Positions 1 through 11,602 of a stretch of 64,000 nt of DNA are shown here, piece after piece. Source of the stretch: Furcasterigmium furcatum (lineage: Eukaryota; Ascomycota; Sordariomycetes; Glomerellales; Plectosphaerellaceae); NCBI GenBank assembly GCA_001599815.1, contig BCIA01000003.1, positions 2,976,001-3,040,000 on the forward strand, written 5' to 3'. Within the stretch, counting starts at the first letter, position 1; each line of letters opens with the position of its first letter. The translations under genes and the position numbers were made by a program. The notes under the pieces are model-generated. The model was not told the DNA's origin. It saw only the letters and a program-made list of their open reading frames with translations, and ran no database searches.

Positions 1-632
1 ATTGAGTGATGACGTCGGACGCGAGTCCACGAGAGCTTCCTCGGTCCCGGGCAGCTGTTCGTTAAACGGCCCAATCATAGCGCTGGCGGTGCTATTCTGG
101 GTGTGTGGGCACAAAGGACGGCATCCCGGGCCCGTTCTCGGTCGCTTTGGGTGGCAATCTGCCGGATCCTGCCCATGGCTGTTATCGCCGGGTGAGTAAG
201 TTACTTGACGCGGTGTCTGATGACTGCCCGCTGTCCCCCAGTCTTTTTTTCTGCTGTGCCCATAATACTCGTAATAGGCATGCTCCGGGGTTGCGCGGCA
301 TCACGGCCGGGGATCGCCGAGAGTTTCGCCGGGATCCACCCGGCATCTTCGGCGACTGGGGGATTCCGCTCAGTCATAGGACCTCGGGACTGGAAGTCGT
401 TGGCCTTGCTGAAGGCACAGGCCGAATTGTCGCAACAACTCGATAAAGGCCTGAGTGCCCAGCATTGGAACTACGGAAACCTCAAGTATTCAACCGCGCC
501 TCGTGTCGCTCTCTATAATTCTTATGCTCAGAAATTGTGCTACATGCGATAGATACAGCTTGCCAAATTTACAACAAACACCGTCTAATACTTTTATGTA
601 CACTCAACTCCACGCGCAAACATCCCGCCCGC
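1..632. other. Intergenic, no gene recognised
   Basis: Only short overlapping ORFs of low-complexity composition are seen here. Part of it is probably the 3' untranslated region of the minus-strand oxidoreductase that ends at 633. Confidence 0.5.
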
Positions 633-2457
633 CTAAGCAGAGGGAATCTTGAAGCCGGTCTGGCGCAGCTTCTGGAACACCTGCTTCGAGTCGTACTTGG
701 CAGACACGTCGCGCAGGAACTGCACGCTCTCGGCGCCGTAGGACGCGAGGGGGTCCTGGTCAGCGGCGCCGTAGTTGGCGAAGACCCAGTCCTTCTGGAT
801 GCCGGCCTCGTCGGCGTACGCGTTGATGAGGTCGCGCAGCTCGTAGGCGAGGGGCAGCAGGACCTCCTGGTTCGCGGCGGTGTCGACGGTGAAGGCGATC
901 ATCCACTGCAGGCAGGGCCCGTCGGCCACGACGCGCTCGAGGCCGAGGACGTTGCCGCCCTTGGCGATGCTGTGGTCGACGATGGTCTGCGTGAAGGGCT
1001 GGAACTGGAGGAGCATCTCAAAGTCGGCGTCGGGGCGGAGCTCGACCATCTTGGCGACGTACTCCTGCTGCTTGTTGTTGATGAAGTCCATGACCTCGCG
1101 GTTGTGCGCGACCATGCCGTTCATCCAGTTGGAGCTGGGGTCGTCAGTGAACCTGTCATGCTGATCGCACCATGCAATGTTGACTTACAAGAGACCCAGG
1201 GGCGTGGGGCCGGTGAAGACGGGGACGAGCTCGGCAATCTCGCCGATGGTGAGGGTGCTCGAGATGGTGTCGATCTTCAGGTAGTCCTCGAAGGCAGGGG
1301 CATCAGCCACAGCGTCAATGTTGCTGAGGACGGAAACGAGGACGAAGGAACCGCCGGTGAAGATGCAGGAGAGGATGTTCTGGCTGGCAGGGTCGGAGGC
1401 GCTCTTCTCGAGGAAGTTGAAGTAGGCATCGTACAGCTCCTCCCTCTCGGACATGGCGTACATGGTGATGCCACCCCACATCGAGGTAGACTCGATGGTG
1501 ACTAGAAGGTGTCAGAGGGACAATTGTGTTAGGGGGGTCTTGGTGAACGGGTACTCACACTCATCGAGCCTGGTGACGAAGCCCAGGTTGCCCGAGCCGC
1601 CCTTGAGGGCCTTCCAGAGGTCGGCGTTCTCTTCCGCGTTGGCGTTGACGATGGAGCCATCTCCGAGGACGACCTCGAAGTTGGCGATGTTGTCAGAGGC
1701 GAAGCCCTCGGTGAAGGTGTGGAAAGAGTACTGCATTATACATGTTAGACATGATCATCAAGAGGCAGGGCATCCTTTGGCTGAACACTTACGCCGCCAC
1801 CAGTCGTGAAGCCACCAACACCGACAACGGAAGCACGGCCGCCAACAGCCGTCAGGCCATCCTCGGCGAGGGTGGTGAAGACGGTCTCCCAGGTAGCGCC
1901 GGGCCCGATGCTGGCCAGCTTGGTCTCAGGGTTGTAGACCGTGGCGTTCATGTAACCTGGGGCCCAAGTCAGCTCAGACCCATCAACTCATATTGTAATA
2001 GCAACCAACCAAAGTCAACGGTGACACCATCCTCGATGCCGTTAGAGCCCTTGAACGCCGAGTGGGCGCCGCTGCGCATGCCAAAGGGGCACTGGTACTC
2101 GGTGAAGATCTTGACGGCCGTGGACACATCCTCGGCGCTTGTGGGAACAAGCATGCACCAGGGGGCCTGAGCGGCGTTGGCAGAGTAGTACTCGGCCAGA
2201 CGAGCCGTGTACAGCTCATTGCTGGGGTCCCAGACCTTGCCCGCGAGGGTAGGCTCCTTGCTGAGGGCAGAGCACTGCATACAGTCAGGGGCATGTCAGC
2301 ACCGCCGATCCGGAAGAAGGCGGGTAGCCAGGCAAGGGGCCAAGGTGGAGGGAGTACGAACACAGGTGCACTGGGGGCTCTGGGCGCCGATGGTGCTGGC
2401 ACTGACGGCCTCGATGGCGGCCAGGGCCAGGAGGGTGGTGGAAGCGGCAGCCTTCAT
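633..2457 (-). CDS. Secreted FAD-linked oxidoreductase (FAD_binding_4, BBE-like)
   Basis: Six exons: 2457-2362, 2274-2010, 1956-1793, 1730-1559, 1501-1189 and 1134-633, giving 503 aa. The start was chosen because it opens a clear signal peptide (about residues 1-20, cleavage near AVSA/STIG). The FAD-binding core shows RSGAHS, IEDGVTVDF and VGVGGFTTGGG, the hallmarks of the vanillyl-alcohol-oxidase/berberine-bridge superfamily; the His of RSGAHS is where family members bind FAD covalently. The C-terminal half is the substrate-binding part with the usual late LRDVSAKYD segment. Family members oxidise sugars, alcohols or secondary metabolites outside the cell; the substrate cannot be told here. 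Two donors are weak (GTTCGT, GTTGGT). The last intron has two in-frame acceptors, after 1135 or after 1153; the 54-base form was chosen because it contains CTGAC. No tailoring genes adjoin it. Confidence 0.88.
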
Positions 2458-3936
2458 GGTGAACAAGGAGGGAGGGAGTGGTGTGAGAGGAGTAAGACAG
2501 GTGTGACTAGAAAGAGCTGGTGAATTAAACAACGCTTAATAGCAGCACGCCACGGCTTAACGACAGCTCGGGAGGACAACGGCAGCTTGGCAGGGCAAGG
2601 GAATCTCGTGGCAGGAGAGAGGTGAGCGGCACGGATTCAGTCAGGACTGGGTGTGATCGGCGCGGCGTCGTTTTTATGTGTGTTGGTGTGGTAGACCGCG
2701 CAAGCCACGCAGACGGCTGGAGCGCAATCCGACGAGGGTGAGCGTATGCGAGATGGGCTTCGCCAAGTTGCATCGCGGCCTCATCGCCGGCGGGTTCAGG
2801 GCCCGCACGTGGGCTATAATAGCATGCATGGCCTTCCTCGTCTTTGGATGCTTGTATGTACCCGGGTAGTCATCCTGCTCGTCTGAGCCTTGGTCTGTTC
2901 TGCGGTTCCCTGCCAGATCCGGCCTGCACCCCTGAGGTGCGCTGCCCCTGACTGACCTGAGTCTTGTCCTGTCCCCTGCCTGGTCGGAGGTTGATCAAGC
3001 CCCTTGATCCCGGCATAGAACCGTTGATCCCCTCTGCCGAGCCCGCGGCCCCAGTTGTTCGTCCCGCAACCCGGGGTTGTATTGGCTCCGGGGCCGCCAA
3101 AGACGCTCTAGTAGCGGACGGCTTGGACGGACTCGCTGAGCCGGCGCAGGGGTCGACGACTAAGTGTAGCGCGCTTCTTAGAGCCCGACGACCTCGTACT
3201 AGTCGGCTTTTGTATCAAGTCTGCGCGCCAAACTATACGGCGTTATTGGGGCTGACTTCGCTGTTGCAGCAGATGGAGCAGTTCACGACTCATGTCCTCG
3301 CAGGCGGAACTCCAGCTACTCCACGTTTGGCCGCCACTTCTCAGGGCAGTCAGCCTGGCTACTCCGGATATCGTATAGCACGCAGAGTCCTATTGCTCAG
3401 TGGCAGCACACTAGCAGCTGGCTTGTCTTTAAGCATGAATCTCTCCAGGCCCCGTTGGATGGCGAGACCGTTGCGGCGTTTCGCTGATATTAGTATCTTG
3501 TTGAACCCCCCCAACCCTTCTGTCCGTTTCAAGAAGGTCAGGAAATCACATTCCCCCTTTCTGTGATGCCGGCTCCAGCTCCTTAGGCCATGGTCTCGTG
3601 CCCCGGACTGTCGTATTGATTTTAATAAAAGCAAAAGCAAACTCCATCGACATCTCCAGGCTTGGGTCCCCCTTGTCGACTTCTTCTCCCCCGCTACGAC
3701 GTTCCCCCGCCGTTCTACCGCCCTCCTTTCGGGCAACTTGCGCGTCTCGCCTGTCTCTCCGTGTCGCAGGGTTCCTGACAGGAGGTCCGACCGTCGATGG
3801 CCTGCGGACGCCCGCGGTCACGTTTCCCAAGAGTCTTGACTGCGACGTCACGAAACCATATATCCTCTCTGTCTGAAATCGAAACCACCGCTCGTTTTCT
3901 AGACTCGAAGGATCGTCAACATCATCACCCGCCGCC
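2458..3936. other. Intergenic, promoter region between divergent genes
   Basis: Holds the 5' regions of the minus-strand oxidoreductase and the plus-strand rhodopsin-domain gene. A TGCGACGTCA element (3841-3850) and an ATATAT stretch just downstream lie within 100 bases of the latter's start codon. No coding region is supported. Confidence 0.5.
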
Positions 3937-5512
3937 ATGGAGAACTTCCCGCTCACGGACGGCGTGCGCACGCTCGTCCCAGCGCCAGAGGGCTACGTCG
4001 TCGACTTTGACAACCCGGCACAGCAAAAAGTGCTCGAGCATTATCTGATCACGGGCATCCTGGGCCCGCTGGCGCTGATCGCCCTCTGCCAGCGCTATTA
4101 CACCAAGATCTTCCTCTCCAAGGGATTGCAGCTCGACGACGGTGAGTAATTCCTCCGCTCGGGGCCTGATATGCAGGGCTTATGCTCTTGATGGGCGCCG
4201 CTGACTTGTGCCCAGCATTCATGTTCTTAGCCTGGGTATGTTCTGCACGACATGGCGATCGACCCGATCGGATCCTCGGATCCTTACGTGGCATTGCGGC
4301 ACAGCATCGACTAACAACATGATTCCATCACATTAGGCCGCGTCGGTGATCACACAAGTCATCCTCATATGTGAGTCTGCCCTTTCCACGATGGGTTCAA
4401 GCGTCGTCGGTGATGACGACCACTGCTCGGGAGGATATGTGTGCTGACGGCCGCGGTTACAGATTGCATCTCGATCAAGACACTATGCTCGCACGCCTGG
4501 GAAATACCCCTGGAGAGGTTCCTCGAATATTCACGGGTACGTCACTGCCAATACCGAATGCGACGACGACACGGGCTGACATGCGAATCCAAACAGCTCA
4601 CGTGGGCGGCCGGCGCCGTCTTCATGCTCTGCAACGGCTTCACGAAGCTCTCCCTCCTCACCTTCTACCTCCAACTCTCGCCGCAAAAATGGTTCAGGAT
4701 GGCTGTCTGGATCAGCCTCGGAGTCGTCGGCGTCTACACGGTCGTGATCACGACCATGCTGCTGTTCCACTGCAGCCCGGTCCATAAGGCGTTCAACCCT
4801 ACCGTCCTCGAGGGAGGGTGCATCGACATCGCCATCCTCTTCATCGCCACCGCCGTCTCCAACATCGTTACAGATGTCATTCTCTTTGTTCTGCCGATTC
4901 CCATGGTCCTGCACCTCCGCATGGGAATAGGCCAGAAGATCGGCGCCATCATTGTGTTCGGCATCGGTACCGTCACCGTTGTCACGTCCGTCATCCGCCT
5001 GTTCTACCTCTTCCCTGTGTTGGCAAGCACCGACATTACCTGGGATGCCGCGCCCGCCAACATCTGGTCGTAAGTCTTGCCGTTCCGTTCCGATCCCGCC
5101 AGGGGAAGTCCTAACAGTCCACCACAGGTTCCTCGAGGCCAACCTGTTCATCATCTGCGGCTCGATGCCGACACTCCGAAAGTTCTTCAAGCACTTCGCC
5201 CCCCAGTTCATGGGCGGATCCTCCTCGAACCCGTCCTACGCAAACAACTACGGCCCTTCGGGATACGCACACGGCCAGTCCGGCCTGGGTCAGAGCCGCG
5301 CAGCGCGGAAACAGCGAAAGCAGTACGAGGTGTTCCCCGAGGAGAACGAGCTGAGAACGTTCCCCTCGAACGAGCGGAAGAGCAGCCCGGACAGCAAGGA
5401 TCAGTCCACGACAGTGACCGTGGACGTGGCGGGCGGGGCGGACCCCGAGGCGGACAACAGAAGCGACAAGGCCATCTTACAGACCAAGTCGTTTACCGTA
5501 TCATATGATTAG
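3937..5512 (+). CDS. Fungal rhodopsin-domain (PTH11/SAT4-type) integral membrane protein
   Basis: Six exons: 3937-4141, 4216-4235, 4337-4370, 4463-4536, 4597-5069 and 5128-5512, giving 396 aa. The first helix follows a short extracellular N-terminus (near LITGILGPLALIAL). About six more hydrophobic segments follow, including LTWAAGAVFMLCNGFTKLSL, then FYLQLSP, VLFVLPIPMV-like and NLFIICGSMPTLRKF motifs. These are diagnostic of the fungal rhodopsin/SAT4 family, which includes the PTH11-like G-protein-coupled receptors. The roughly 120-residue C-terminal tail is polar, Ser/Lys-rich and probably cytosolic. No CFEM domain precedes the helices, so it belongs to the CFEM-less group. The ligand is unknown. 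Exon 2 is only 20 bases, but the frame is preserved through it and restores the AFMFLAW helix, so the model is well supported. Confidence 0.9.
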
Positions 5513-7334
5513 ATTCAGGAGGCAGGCCAGATAATAATACAGGGGGTACAAAAGTTCAAAATGCCCAATTTCAATTCTGAGAAAGCTGCAATACCGAGGT
5601 GTTCAAAGTTCGGGGAGATCGGGGGCCTTCAGTCTGTGCACAGCAGACTGGACACCCGGGCGGAGGACGGAAGCTACCGGGGCCGCACGCAAGCGCCGTC
5701 GTCTTGGGCAGCCGAGGATATCGTTACAATACCCTCTTTAGGTCAAGATCAACGGCGCCACCGTTCTAGCCTGGCATTCGGTACCGACGAGCTCGTGACG
5801 GCAAAGGGCCAGAAGGCTGGGCAACGGCACAACGGCAACGGCGTACGCAACTGGAAATGGGACACAATCAGGGTCGCTTCTGCCCCTTTTTTGTGTAACC
5901 GTCGACCAGGCCTCGATACAGCACCGTCCTTGCCAAACTCGTCCTTGCACAGGGCGATATAACCGAGGCGTTTGGGCGCCCGGGTTCCTCCACAGCAGCT
6001 CCATCGCCCCCCGACGGGACCAACCTCTTCCCACAGCGGGCCTCCTGGGACGAAAAGAAGCATAACCCGCTCGACCTGGGGTTGGCGGGTGATCTCTGAC
6101 CCGGTCCGGGGCTGCCTTCAACAAGGAACCCCTGAGCTCGAGTCGCTCGAGTCAGGATCCTGGCGGGGATATCCACAGCGCCCACCGACGCCGTCGCCAT
6201 TGCGCGTTATTGGCCCGAAGCATCGTTGAGGGGGCATCGGGGGGTGGACTATCGTCTCGTGCATCAGGATTCCAGAAGCGAGACTGACGTGGGCGGCGTG
6301 ATGGCCCGGCACCGAAGGATCTCGGTGTTCATGCGTTTGGGCTGCGGCCAAGGGTCTTTTGCGATGCCGTTGGAAATGACAGATGATACCCAGATCCACG
6401 TCCTATTGATCCCAGGGTCGATAGTTGCCGGGGATATTTTCAGGGGATCCGGCATCCCTAGCCCCTTGGCTGCCGACGCAATGCTGTGTACGGGGGGTTG
6501 GAAAGGAGGCAGGCTCGGTACTTGAGAGCGAAGCTTCGGGGGGACTTTGGTTCATATTTATGGCCTTCCTGTAAGAATCGTACGAGCCTGCCTTTGCCGG
6601 GTGCCCAGAACTACAGGGGCGGATGAGGCACATGTAACCTAATCTTGACGTAGGCTCAGGGCGTGGATCCAAGGCTGCGACAGAAGCATGTTGACATCTC
6701 AACCAAGGCTTCGGGTATGCTTGCTTTTCCTCGGAACATTGCCAGCCCTTTGGGCCGGTGTCATGCAGGTTCTCGCTACCCCTTGGCTGTCAGTTGTGGC
6801 GCTGTCGCACTCTAGGCCGTATTGAGTCTTCTGAGAGAGGGCTCAATATACGAGCCGTCCGTCTCTGGAAAGGCGTGAGATGGTGAAGCGAGAAGGATGC
6901 GGGTAAGGTGCTCCGATGCAAGCCACTTCCGAACCTGCTTGCATCGGGATGTCTAGAATCCACGTGAGATTCACGTCCTGTGAAGTCGCATTTTCATTTC
7001 CCTCTATCCGCCTCAATAGTCGCTGTCCGGCGACTTTCCCCTGAAGTGCTCCATGAGGTTCGTATCAGACGGCTTCAGAACTTTCGGGTACCAATAATGG
7101 AACCCGAAGCTGTATGGGTAGTCAAGGGAAAATATGCTGCGGACATGGATGGTCATGTAGAATCTTGATATTGACATGGATACCAATCCACATACGTTTG
7201 ATAGCACCTGGTGTACGGATATCTTCCCCCTTCGCACATCTCCCAGTGAATCATGGAAAACAAATTCCAGCATTCTCTCAAAGACGATGTAAGGGCCGAA
7301 TAGATACACCATCAAGAATCACGTCAGCCAGAGT

Positions 7335-7450
7335 CTGTCTAGATCGAGCCTAGGATTATTGAGATGATCTCTTTCTGCCTTCGTTGTTAGAGAATGAGTG
7401 CATTTAAATTCGGGATGATTTGAAATGTTGTTTTACTGCTCATTCGATTT
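7335..7450. repeat. Dispersed repeat relic (copy A)
   Basis: By eye this aligns with 55610-55720. Shared blocks include tagatc-agcc, attgaga-gatctct, atgagtgc, tgatttga-atg and cggaatc in the same order and spacing. Several mismatches are C/T or A/G transitions, as repeat-induced point mutation would leave. The element type is unknown. Confidence 0.4.
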
Positions 7451-8063
7451 CGGAATCCCGTTATTCTCAGAAGCATGTATTTATCGACAAAAGGTCTTAG
7501 GTCGGTGATGGATATTCTGATCTCTGGCAGAGCGTTTGTTAAACTGTGTCTCGATCATCCTGCATCGATTTCTCGCCGTGAACCCTGACAGATTCTCCAA
7601 TAATAAATTGCCGGTTTTCATGTGCCTCAACCCAAGTTTAAGATCTACCGGACAGCACCACGCATCTTCCTTCATCTCATCCAACACGGTCAAGCTGAAG
7701 GGGACTTCGACCCAGCCTATGGAAACTTACAGATTCTACTAGTGGTTCCGTCCTTGGAAAACCATTACAGACACGCGGAGATCTCCCGCGGCTCACACAT
7801 ATATGTTGATGTCAAGATGAAGCCCGTGATCTTGCGTCATCTGAGCCACTTTGATTTCCAGGTCGCGTCGAGGAGTGTTAGTCACGTCGAACTCGTCAGG
7901 TAGATTGAAACGACAAACCCCAGAGCCGAGTGATTCTGAGCATCTGGAGATTGTTCCGTCCTGAGGAGATGGTCCGCTAATGAATGCTGGGACTTGTCTT
8001 ATTATGATTATTCCATCTATGGTATCTACCTTGAAGTTGCTCGCATGCTGCTCTATGCGCATC

Positions 8064-8090
8064 TCTCCCATTTCTCCCATTTCTCCCATT
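8064..8090. repeat. 9-base tandem repeat, three copies
   Basis: Three exact copies of TCTCCCATT in the AT-richer interval downstream of the acetyltransferase-like gene. Confidence 0.9.
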
Positions 8091-8182
8091 AGACCATTAC
8101 CTTTTTTGCCGGCTTGTTACGATTATTAGTTGACTTGCCATCCAGAAACACCATCGAGTAGGAATCATCCCCAGGCTCCGTG

Positions 8183-9690
8183 CTACGCGGCCAACGCCTT
8201 AATGTTGGCATCCAGCGACTCGCAGACCTTGGTCACAAAAGCATCCTCATCCTCCTCCGGAATGCCCAGGGCCCCCACAGGCCAGGTCGCGGTGTACGTC
8301 AAGCCACCCCCCTTGACGCTGACGAAGTTGAACGAGATGGGCGGGCCGTTGACGTGGCCCGGCTGCGCGAAGACCATCTTGACGATCCTCGCGAGCCCAT
8401 CCCCGGCGTCGCCCTGCTCGGGCGCGACGACACCCAGGTTGCTCATCTCGACCGACGAGTCCCTCTCCTGCCCGATCTTCGACGCCACCCACTTCCTCAC
8501 GCTCGGCGCGTACCGCAGCAGCCCGATCGCCTGGTCCTGCAGCGTCGAGGCCGTGTCGGCGAGCTGGCGCGTCGCCTCGCGGGCCAGCGCCCACTCGACC
8601 TCGGAGAGCGGCGGGCCGGGGTCGGTGAGCCGCAGGCTGCGGACGTACGTCCCCGAGGCGAACTCGCCCATCTCGCCCGCGGGGACGCCGACGGAGCCGC
8701 GCATGTTGACGGCGGACTGGGAGACGAAGTTGGTGACGCCGGCGGAGTCGGAGAGGGCGCTGCTCAGGGCGCGGGAGATGAGCTGGAGCATGACGCCGGT
8801 GAGTTTCGCGTCGTGGGCGCGGGCGGCGCGGAGGGCGCCGGCGAGGACGGGTGCGTCGATCTCGCGGAGCTGGAGCTTGGAGCGGTGGGTTTCAGGGTCG
8901 AAGGAGGCCACGCGGGTGCCGAGCCAGGTCCCCGCGTCGGTGGAGGCGGGCGAGGCTTTGAGGCCGAGGAGGTTTGCGAGGAACTTAGGGAGGATCTCGC
9001 CGAGCAGCGGCGCGAGGAGGAATGACCAGGAGATGGGCAGGCGCTCGGGGGTGTCGAAGGGGGCGCCGAGGGGCTTGTTCGGCGTCGCGACGACGCCGGA
9101 GGGGGGCGAGGGCGAGGCATCCTTGGAGTTGGGCGCATCTCGAAGAGCCTTGAGGAACGATCGGTGGAATGCGACGCCCGTGGGCCCATCGCCGGTCGTG
9201 TGGGAGAAGGAGAAGGTGATGAAGGCCTGTGAGGACTGCAGGGGGAGGACGATGATCCTCCAGCGCGGGATTCCGCTGCGGTAGGGCCGGTCCAGGTCCT
9301 TCTCCAGCGTAGACGAGATGGCCGCCGAGGCGTCCTCGCCCTTGGGCAGCTGCGGGAGGATGGTGAGATGGTCCTCGATGGTGATGGAGGGGACTCGCTC
9401 GTAGTACGCCTTGTCCGTGTGCGCGTCGCCAACGACGGCGCTGAGGAACGGGTGCTCCTCGATGCACTGCCTCACAGGCCCGAAGAAGGACTGCGCTTCG
9501 GTCGCGTTGAACGATGCGCCGACATCGTAGACGGCGCTGACGATGACCGCGTAGTACAGACCGAGGTCCTCGCGGCTGATGGTGCGCCGCTCGTTCGGGC
9601 CTTGGAGATGTCAGCGTCTGGTTCAATTGAGGCAGGATCTGAGCCGGGCGACATACTAGCGTATCGGAGGAACAGGTCTGACTTTGCCAT
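8183..9690 (-). CDS. Alcohol acetyltransferase-like (AATase, HxxxDG) acyltransferase
   Basis: Two exons: 9690-9657 and 9600-8183, joined across a 56-base intron, giving 483 aa. The join yields a short N-terminus followed by SPNERRTISREDLGLYYAV, a very typical opening of fungal alcohol O-acetyltransferase/condensation-fold proteins. The catalytic HxxxDG motif is HTTGDG at residues 145-150. Members transfer acetyl or other acyl groups from CoA to an alcohol; the His is the general base and the Asp is structural. No signal peptide is visible, so it is probably cytosolic or membrane-associated. The nearest genes are a secreted protein upstream and a gene-poor tract downstream, which give no pathway context. 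The acceptor alcohol, for example a volatile ester precursor or a secondary metabolite, cannot be inferred. Confidence 0.86.
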
Positions 9691-10193
9691 TGTGCGTTGG
9701 CGATCTAGTTCAGCTCTCTCTGGTTCTGGCGCGGGTTGAATTGAAGTCAGGGCTTCAATTCGGGGTGGATGGAGGTGAGAGGATCCCACAGATGCCGAAC
9801 CGGCCGGAGGCCTTCGGCGCGCAAATTACGACCACCTCGAGATCCATCAACGGACCTTCGGTTCAATTGTGGCTTCCTCTCTCCAGGCAGCCGGGCGTAA
9901 TCCGTTTCACATTGACAGGGGCAGGGGTTGGCAAACAAACAAACGAACACCAGAATGCGACGTGCAGATAAATAAGTAAGATCCAGACACTAATACCTAC
10001 AATCTACTGTATGAGTGGTAGGTAGCGAGCTACCGAAAATGGCACAAATCAACTCACGACTCCAAGTCTCCCTGTCCCAAAATCCAGCAACCATCACCCA
10101 ATTCCCCAGACACAAACAAACTCATCCGGGATCCCCGGTATCCCCGATACCCCCGGACTCGACCACGGCAGGGAGCAATGATCCCGCCCCCGA
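9691..10193. other. Intergenic
   Basis: Upstream region of the minus-strand acyltransferase and 3' region of the next minus-strand gene. Nothing else is recognised. Confidence 0.5.
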
Positions 10194-10970
10194 CTAATCC
10201 GTCCCGATCGCGCTGTTCGGGTCAACGGCACCGACACGCCCCGTGTCGAGCAGCCGCAGCACATGCTTGATGCACGCGTTGACCTCGTCCCTGCTGTACG
10301 CGCGCGCGTGCCACTGGCGCCAGAACCGGCGGCAGTGGTTCGTGATGAACGCGATATCGTCCTCCCTGACCTTGGAGTTGATGTTCTGGTCGTACGCCGC
10401 CTCCAGGTCCTTCCCCACGTCCATCCTCCTCTCATCCACCGACTCCGCCCTGATCAGCTGCCGCCGGAGCTCCGTCTGCTTGGCGATCTGCCGGAACTCG
10501 TTCTCGTACGCCTGCAGCCTCATGTTCGCCGTGAAGTGAATGCCCCGCTTCCTCAGGCTCTTGCCCGAGGCCTCTGGCTCCTCCGGGGGGTCCTCGGCGG
10601 TGGTGTTAAGGGGGCTTTGGTCGCTGACGGGGTTCACCTTCTTCGGCTCCGGCCCCGGGCCTTGGTCCGTCGGCTCGTACCCGACGATGACGGAGATGGG
10701 GACCCAGATGCGGTGCTCGATGCCGGCGAGCTTGCACGACTCGGGAGGGTCGATGAGCTCGCCGTGGAAGAACGGATCGTCGCGGTCCGCCATGCCGAAC
10801 GCGACGAGGTCGTTCGCGCATTCTATGGTGTGGTTCGATGCGTCGCCGGCTGTTGTGAGCTCCATGAGGTCGGAGTAGACGCGCTCGCCGTCCAGGTCCT
10901 TGAAGATAGGAGTAGCAGTGACCGAGACGGCCGAGGCCGCGATGAGGAGAAGAGGAGCAGAGGACCTCAT
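10194..10970 (-). CDS. Secreted protein of unknown function with a Kex2-like processing site
   Basis: Single exon, 258 aa. The start was placed at the ATG that opens a signal peptide (MRSSAPLLLIAASAVSVTAT); the frame stays open upstream to 11336 but that part looks like untranslated leader. The N-terminal half has NHT and NTT glycosylation sequons and two Cys, and ends in an acidic Pro-rich linker. A dibasic site, SLRKR at residues 138-142, follows. The rest, about 116 residues, is basic, alpha-helical in appearance and has two Cys (NHCRRFW, NACIKH). A pro-region released by Kex2 and a mature basic helical protein is a reasonable reading. I do not recognise the family. Confidence 0.72.
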   Translation of the reverse strand: MRSSAPLLLIAASAVSVTATPIFKDLDGERVYSDLMELTTAGDASNHTIECANDLVAFGMADRDDPFFHGELIDPPESCKLAGIEHRIWVPISVIVGYEPTDQGPGPEPKKVNPVSDQSPLNTTAEDPPEEPEASGKSLRKRGIHFTANMRLQAYENEFRQIAKQTELRRQLIRAESVDERRMDVGKDLEAAYDQNINSKVREDDIAFITNHCRRFWRQWHARAYSRDEVNACIKHVLRLLDTGRVGAVDPNSAIGTD

Positions 10971-11602
10971 CCTCCTTTTGTCGAAAATAGCTTCAGATAG
11001 AAGGTGGGAAGATCTGCTTCCAGTGCTTGTTGAAGCTGTTCTTGACGGGTACTTTTCGCAGCGGGAAGCGAAAGGGGAGAAGAAGAACACGACGGGGCGA
11101 CCCTCTGCATTTAAGTACGTCTCTTGAAAACAAAGTCTTCCATGTGACTCGATCTCGAAAGTCTCTCTCTCAACGTTTTGGTGGCGTGCACAACCTCCAG
11201 CCACAGACCACCAACGCCCGCCGTCCCTGCTGCCCTGGAGCATGAACCCGGGGCTATGAGGACCGAGCAGAGAATCGTGCCCTATGCTGCTGCTATTCTT
11301 TAGATGAGCTCGTTCAGAACTGCCGTGATGCGTCAAGGGATCGCGATGCAGAAGTGGTGTTCGATATGGATGGGTTCGCCGTGCAGTGCATCCACGATCG
11401 GCTGACCGCGTATACTTCTCATCAACGGCACTACTTTAGGCTTTGGCGTGCAGGATTTCAGAGTTTTGAGAGACGTCCGAGTACCAAGTGAATATCGATG
11501 GTGAGTAATGCATCATATTACCATCTACCTAGGCGACGTGGAATGCTTCGTGCTATACTTCAAAGCCAAATGATACTGCCTCTTGAACAATCTTCCATCC
11601 AT
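10971..11602. other. Intergenic
   Basis: Promoter and 5' leader of the secreted-protein gene at 10194-10970, and 3' region of the next minus-strand gene. No further feature is seen. Confidence 0.5.

Larger units (their letters stand above)
5513..8182. other. Gene-poor interval with repeat relics
   Basis: About 2.7 kb between convergent genes with no supported coding sequence. The stretch from about 7000 to 8100 looks AT-richer than its surroundings. It contains a relic with a diverged partner near 55.6 kb and a small 9-base tandem repeat. Any ORF here is short and matches nothing I recognise. Confidence 0.5.

Noticed and set aside
537..1505. 322-aa plus-strand ORF
   Set aside because: Antisense shadow of the FAD oxidoreductase exons; Val/Gly/Leu/Asp-biased composition typical of GC-rich reverse frames.
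8130..9284. 384-aa plus-strand ORF
   Set aside because: Shadow of the alcohol acetyltransferase-like gene, which carries the HTTGDG motif on the other strand.
10971..11336. In-frame N-terminal extension of the Kex2-site secreted protein
   Set aside because: It would bury the signal peptide inside the protein, so the ATG at 10970 was preferred.
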